DNA from: Burkholderiaceae bacterium
GTDB taxonomy: Bacteria; Pseudomonadota; Gammaproteobacteria; Burkholderiales; Burkholderiaceae_C
Direction of reading: 5' to 3'
Length of the DNA: 10,661 nucleotides
Assembly: GCA_030726195.1 (NCBI GenBank)
Contig: JANREF010000035.1
Span: 1-10,661 of the forward strand
The notes beneath the pieces are model-generated. The model did not search any database, had not been told where the DNA came from, and worked only from the letters and a program-made list of their open reading frames with translations. Positions 8,366 through 10,661 of the stretch are shown piece after piece. The translations under genes were made by a program, and so were the position numbers. Numbering within the stretch: the first letter of the stretch is position 1; each line of letters begins with the position of its first letter.

Positions 8366-8411
8366 GGATAACGATTAACGATTAACGGATAACGACTAAC
8401 AATTAGCAATT
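8366..8411. repeat. Degenerate heptanucleotide tandem repeat, consensus GATTAAC
   Basis: Six head-to-tail 7-base units run from 8366 to 8407: GGATAAC, GATTAAC, GATTAAC, GGATAAC, GACTAAC and AATTAGC. A partial AATT follows. The period is not a multiple of three, and the array lies between two genes, within the probable 5' leader of the NMO-family gene. It is notably AT-rich compared with its surroundings. The role is unknown. Confidence 0.8.
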
Positions 8412-8465
8412 CATAGCTTACAGCGAATAGGTCCAAGCCAAACGGCTGTCGGCCAACGCCTGCGC

Positions 8466-10265
8466 TTAGAAAGCGTCCAAGGCCATGGCGTTCACACTGT
8501 CGGCGCCGTACACAATGCTGTCGCGCAGTGACGGCACCTTGGTGAGCATGTGGTCGGCGTAAAAACGAGTGGTCACCAGCTTGGCATCCACAAACGACTG
8601 CGCAAACACCTCGTCGTTGGCACCGCTGAGTGACAGCGCAGCCAACATGGCGCGGCCCATTTGCCAGCCCGCCATGACGTTGCCGGTGAGCATGAGGTAA
8701 GGCACGCTGCCCGCGAATGCAGCGTTGGGGTTGCTGCTGGCGTTGGCGGCCACAAAGTCCACCACCTCCACAAAGGCTTCACGCGCTGCCGCCAATCGCT
8801 GCGCGTACACCACAGCATCTGCGTTGCCCGTCGCCGTCAAGGCTTGCTCGGTGGCTTCTATGAGTGCTGCCAAAGCCTTGGCTTGTGCGCCGCCGTCGCG
8901 CGCAGTTTTACGTCCGACCAAATCGTTGGCCTGAATGGCTGTGGTGCCTTCGTAGATGGTCAAAATTTTGGCGTCACGGTAGTACTGCGCCGCACCGGTT
9001 TCTTCAATGAAACCCATACCACCATGCACTTGCACGCCCAAGCTGGTGACCTCCAAACTCATCTCGGTGCTGAAGCCTTTGACCAGCGGCACCATGAACT
9101 CGTAAAAGGCTTTGTTGTCCTTGCGCACCGCTGCATCGGGGTGTGCATGAGCCGCATCAAACGCGCCTGCCGCAGACGCTGCCAACGCGCGACAGCCTTC
9201 GGTGTAAGCGCGCATGGTCATGAGCATGCGCTTCACATCGGGGTGGTGAATGATGGGAGCAGACTGGTTCATAGAGCCGTCCACTGGGCGGCTTTGCACG
9301 CGATCGCGCGCATAGGTCACGGCCTTTTGGTAGGCGCGCTCGGCAATCGCAATGCCCTGCACGCCTACAGCGTAGCGCGCTGCATTCATCATGATGAACA
9401 TGTACTCTAGGCCGCGGTTTTCTTCGCCCACCAAAAAGCCGGTAGCACCGCCCGCGTCGCCAAACTGCAATACCGCCGTTGGGCTGGCTTTGATGCCCAT
9501 CTTGTGCTCAATGCTCACGCACTTCACGTCGTTGCGCGCCCCCAATGCGCCACCGTCGTTCACCATGAACTTGGGCACTACAAATAGGCTAATACCTTTC
9601 ACGCCGGCAGGCGCACCCTCCACCCGTGCCAAGACCAAATGCACGATGTTCTCGGCCATGTCGTGCTCACCGTAGGTGATGTAGATTTTGGTACCTGAGA
9701 TTTTGTAACTGCCGTCGGCTTGTGGCACGGCTTTGGTGCGCACCAGCGCCAAGTCAGAGCCCGCTTGTGGCTCAGTCAAGTTCATGGTGCCTGTCCACTG
9801 GCCCGTGATGAGCTTTTCCAAGTAGGTGGTTTTGAGCTCGTCGCTGGCGGCCGTGATGAGCGCCTCGATGGCGCCGTCCGTGAGCAATGGGCACAGCGCA
9901 AAACTCATGTTGGCCGAGTTGAGCATTTCACCGCAGGCCGCACCAATGGTCTTGGGCAGACCCTGTCCGCCAAAGTCGGTGGGATGCTGCAGGCCTTGCC
10001 AGCCTGCCTCGCCGTACAACTTGAATGCTTCTTTGAAGCCAGGCGTGGTTTTCACCTCAAAGTTCTCCCATGCGCTGGGGTTGATGTCACCCTCCCAGTT
10101 CAAGGGTGCCAACACCTCTTCATTGAACTTGGCGCACTCCTCCAACACCGCTTGCGCCGTGTCAAAGCCCGCATCCTCGAAACCGGGCATCTGCGCCACA
10201 GCCTCGATATCGCTGACGTGGCGCATGTTGAACAACATGTCTTGTACGGGTGCTTTGTAGGTCAT
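8466..10265 (-). CDS. Acyl-CoA dehydrogenase, large DmdC/AcdH-like type
   Basis: This FAD enzyme should introduce the alpha-beta double bond into an acyl-CoA and pass electrons to electron transfer flavoprotein. At 599 residues it is far longer than classical 380-residue acyl-CoA dehydrogenases. The extra length fits the group with an added N-terminal helix and a C-terminal domain, which includes 3-methylmercaptopropionyl-CoA dehydrogenase (DmdC). The FAD and substrate region is TGTMNLTEPQAGSDLALVRT (158-177) and KISGTKIYITYGEHD (188-202). LGVQVHGGMGFIEETGAAQY (409-428) precedes the catalytic-base motif TIYEGTTAIQ with Glu439. The start at 10265 (MTYKAPVQDM) is chosen because of a GGAG Shine-Dalgarno eight bases upstream; an ATG at 10301 would add 12 residues but has no such support. 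The neighbouring etfA fits its electron acceptor. Chain length and actual substrate cannot be decided here. Confidence 0.93.
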   Translation of the reverse strand: MTYKAPVQDMLFNMRHVSDIEAVAQMPGFEDAGFDTAQAVLEECAKFNEEVLAPLNWEGDINPSAWENFEVKTTPGFKEAFKLYGEAGWQGLQHPTDFGGQGLPKTIGAACGEMLNSANMSFALCPLLTDGAIEALITAASDELKTTYLEKLITGQWTGTMNLTEPQAGSDLALVRTKAVPQADGSYKISGTKIYITYGEHDMAENIVHLVLARVEGAPAGVKGISLFVVPKFMVNDGGALGARNDVKCVSIEHKMGIKASPTAVLQFGDAGGATGFLVGEENRGLEYMFIMMNAARYAVGVQGIAIAERAYQKAVTYARDRVQSRPVDGSMNQSAPIIHHPDVKRMLMTMRAYTEGCRALAASAAGAFDAAHAHPDAAVRKDNKAFYEFMVPLVKGFSTEMSLEVTSLGVQVHGGMGFIEETGAAQYYRDAKILTIYEGTTAIQANDLVGRKTARDGGAQAKALAALIEATEQALTATGNADAVVYAQRLAAAREAFVEVVDFVAANASSNPNAAFAGSVPYLMLTGNVMAGWQMGRAMLAALSLSGANDEVFAQSFVDAKLVTTRFYADHMLTKVPSLRDSIVYGADSVNAMALDAF

Positions 10266-10273
10266 GGGGAAAT

Positions 10274-10277
10274 CTCC
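10274..10277 (-). promoter_or_regulatory. Shine-Dalgarno that sets the acyl-CoA dehydrogenase start
   Basis: On the minus strand, GGAG lies eight bases before the ATG at 10265. It lies inside the longer open frame that begins at 10301, which favours the shorter 599-residue protein. Confidence 0.75.
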
Positions 10278-10332
10278 GTCGATAAGGTCGGTTGAATGCA
10301 AAAAAGAAGGCCAGCTTCAGGTGCAGATAAGA

Positions 10333-10368
10333 ATGAAGGTGAACGTGAAGGTGAAAGTGAAAGCGAAG
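10333..10368. repeat. Degenerate hexanucleotide tandem repeat, consensus GTGAAG
   Basis: Six head-to-tail units are read on the plus strand from 10333 to 10368: ATGAAG, GTGAAC, GTGAAG, GTGAAA, GTGAAA and GCGAAG. GTGTCG and ATGAG decay further downstream. On the transcribed minus strand it is a pyrimidine-rich run of CTTCAC-type units in the presumed leader of the acyl-CoA dehydrogenase gene. The surrounding gene-free stretch (10266-10516) holds only this array, the Shine-Dalgarno and the etfA terminator; no convincing promoter was seen. Confidence 0.75.
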
Positions 10369-10474
10369 GTGTCGATGAGCTTTGAAATGAAGCCGGTGTT
10401 GGTGCTCGTGTTGAGTTGGTGTCGCAGCTGGCTGGTCCGCACAAGAAGCCCTGCGCGCTGCGCGCTGGACACGC

Positions 10475-10505
10475 AAAAAAAAGGCGCTGAACAACCAGCG
10501 CCTTT
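10475..10505 (-). terminator. Intrinsic terminator of etfA
   Basis: Bases 10480-10489 pair with 10496-10505 in a 10-bp stem (GGCGCTG with CAGCGCC at its core) around a six-base loop. Read on the minus strand, the stem runs into eight consecutive T. It lies 11 bases after the etfA stop codon and should end the etf transcript before the acyl-CoA dehydrogenase gene, which then needs its own promoter. Confidence 0.9.
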
Positions 10506-10516
10506 ATCCGAGCGTG

Positions 10517-10661
10517 TTACAGGCTCTTGGTCAGCTCGGGCACGGCCTCAAACAAGTCGGCGACCAAACCATAATCGGCCACACCAAAAATGGGCGCTTC
10601 GGGGTCTTTGTTGATGGCCACAATCACCTTGCTGTCCTTCATACCAGCCAAGTGCTGAATC
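10517..10661 (-). CDS. etfA: Electron transfer flavoprotein alpha subunit, C-terminal 47 residues only
   Basis: The gene enters from the right edge; only its last 47 codons and TAA stop (10519-10517) are in the window. The visible protein begins [20 protein letters not shown] and ends PELTKSL, which is the characteristic FAD-binding C-terminal domain of EtfA. His3 of the fragment corresponds to the flavin-contacting histidine of the QHLAGM motif, Asn17 to the asparagine of [11 protein letters not shown], and Asp35 lies in VADLF. Spacing between these residues agrees with the known family pattern. ETF is the soluble heterodimer that carries electrons from acyl-CoA dehydrogenases to ETF:ubiquinone oxidoreductase. 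etfB probably lies further upstream outside the window. Confidence 0.95.
   Translation of the reverse strand, partial: IQHLAGMKDSKVIVAINKDPEAPIFGVADYGLVADLFEAVPELTKSL

Noticed and set aside
8366..8411. Heptamer array as iterons or DnaA boxes
   Set aside because: TTATCCGTT on the minus strand resembles only half of TTATCCACA, and there are no replication genes nearby.
10449..10466. Repeated TGCGCGC next to the etfA terminator
   Set aside because: A two-copy GC-rich repeat of this length is expected by chance in this composition.
10264..10614. Plus-strand open frame with alternating Val-Lys residues (MKVNVKVKVKAKV)
   Set aside because: The pattern is the translated hexamer repeat. The frame overlaps the dehydrogenase start codon, crosses the etfA terminator and runs antisense into etfA.

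Overview
This window looks like ordinary chromosomal DNA from a betaproteobacterium, most likely Burkholderiales and perhaps Comamonadaceae. That placement is inferred from the RpoD sequence, the grpE-dnaK-dnaJ order, and the moderately high GC content with C/G-rich third codon positions. No rRNA or tRNA gene was recognised to fix it. I see no mobile element, CRISPR array, phage gene, tRNA or rRNA, and no convincing novel multi-gene system. The points of interest are regulatory and repeat features between the genes.

The left part (2-5894, + strand) carries the 3' part of rpoD, the primary sigma factor gene, which is cut by the window edge and ends in a strong intrinsic terminator. It is followed by the heat-shock chaperone cluster grpE, dnaK, dnaJ. 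Both grpE and dnaK are preceded by a good match to a sigma-32 (RpoH) promoter, and the two matches share the 10-mer CTCTTGAAAT. A long GC-rich hairpin lies between dnaK and dnaJ and could lower dnaJ expression relative to dnaK. DnaK, its co-chaperone DnaJ and its nucleotide exchange factor GrpE work as one protein-folding machine. The unit closes with a compact repeat cluster and a strong terminator.

The middle (6060-7298, + strand) is a periplasmic lytic murein transglycosylase of the MltB type with a C-terminal peptidoglycan-binding domain. Its start codon lies 4 bases after the T-tract of the terminator behind dnaJ, leaving no room for a conventional promoter between them.

The right part (7362-10661, - strand) converges on the transglycosylase. 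In transcription order it contains the C-terminal 47 codons of etfA (electron transfer flavoprotein alpha subunit) with a strong terminator, a 599-residue acyl-CoA dehydrogenase of the large DmdC/AcdH-like group, and a 320-residue FMN enzyme of the nitronate monooxygenase/2-nitropropane dioxygenase family. The acyl-CoA dehydrogenase is expected to pass electrons to ETF, so etfA and this gene make functional sense together. The 5' leaders of both complete minus-strand genes contain a short degenerate tandem repeat, a heptamer array at 8366-8411 and a hexamer array at 10333-10368. No gene-free stretch exceeds 300 bases; the longest is 10266-10516.
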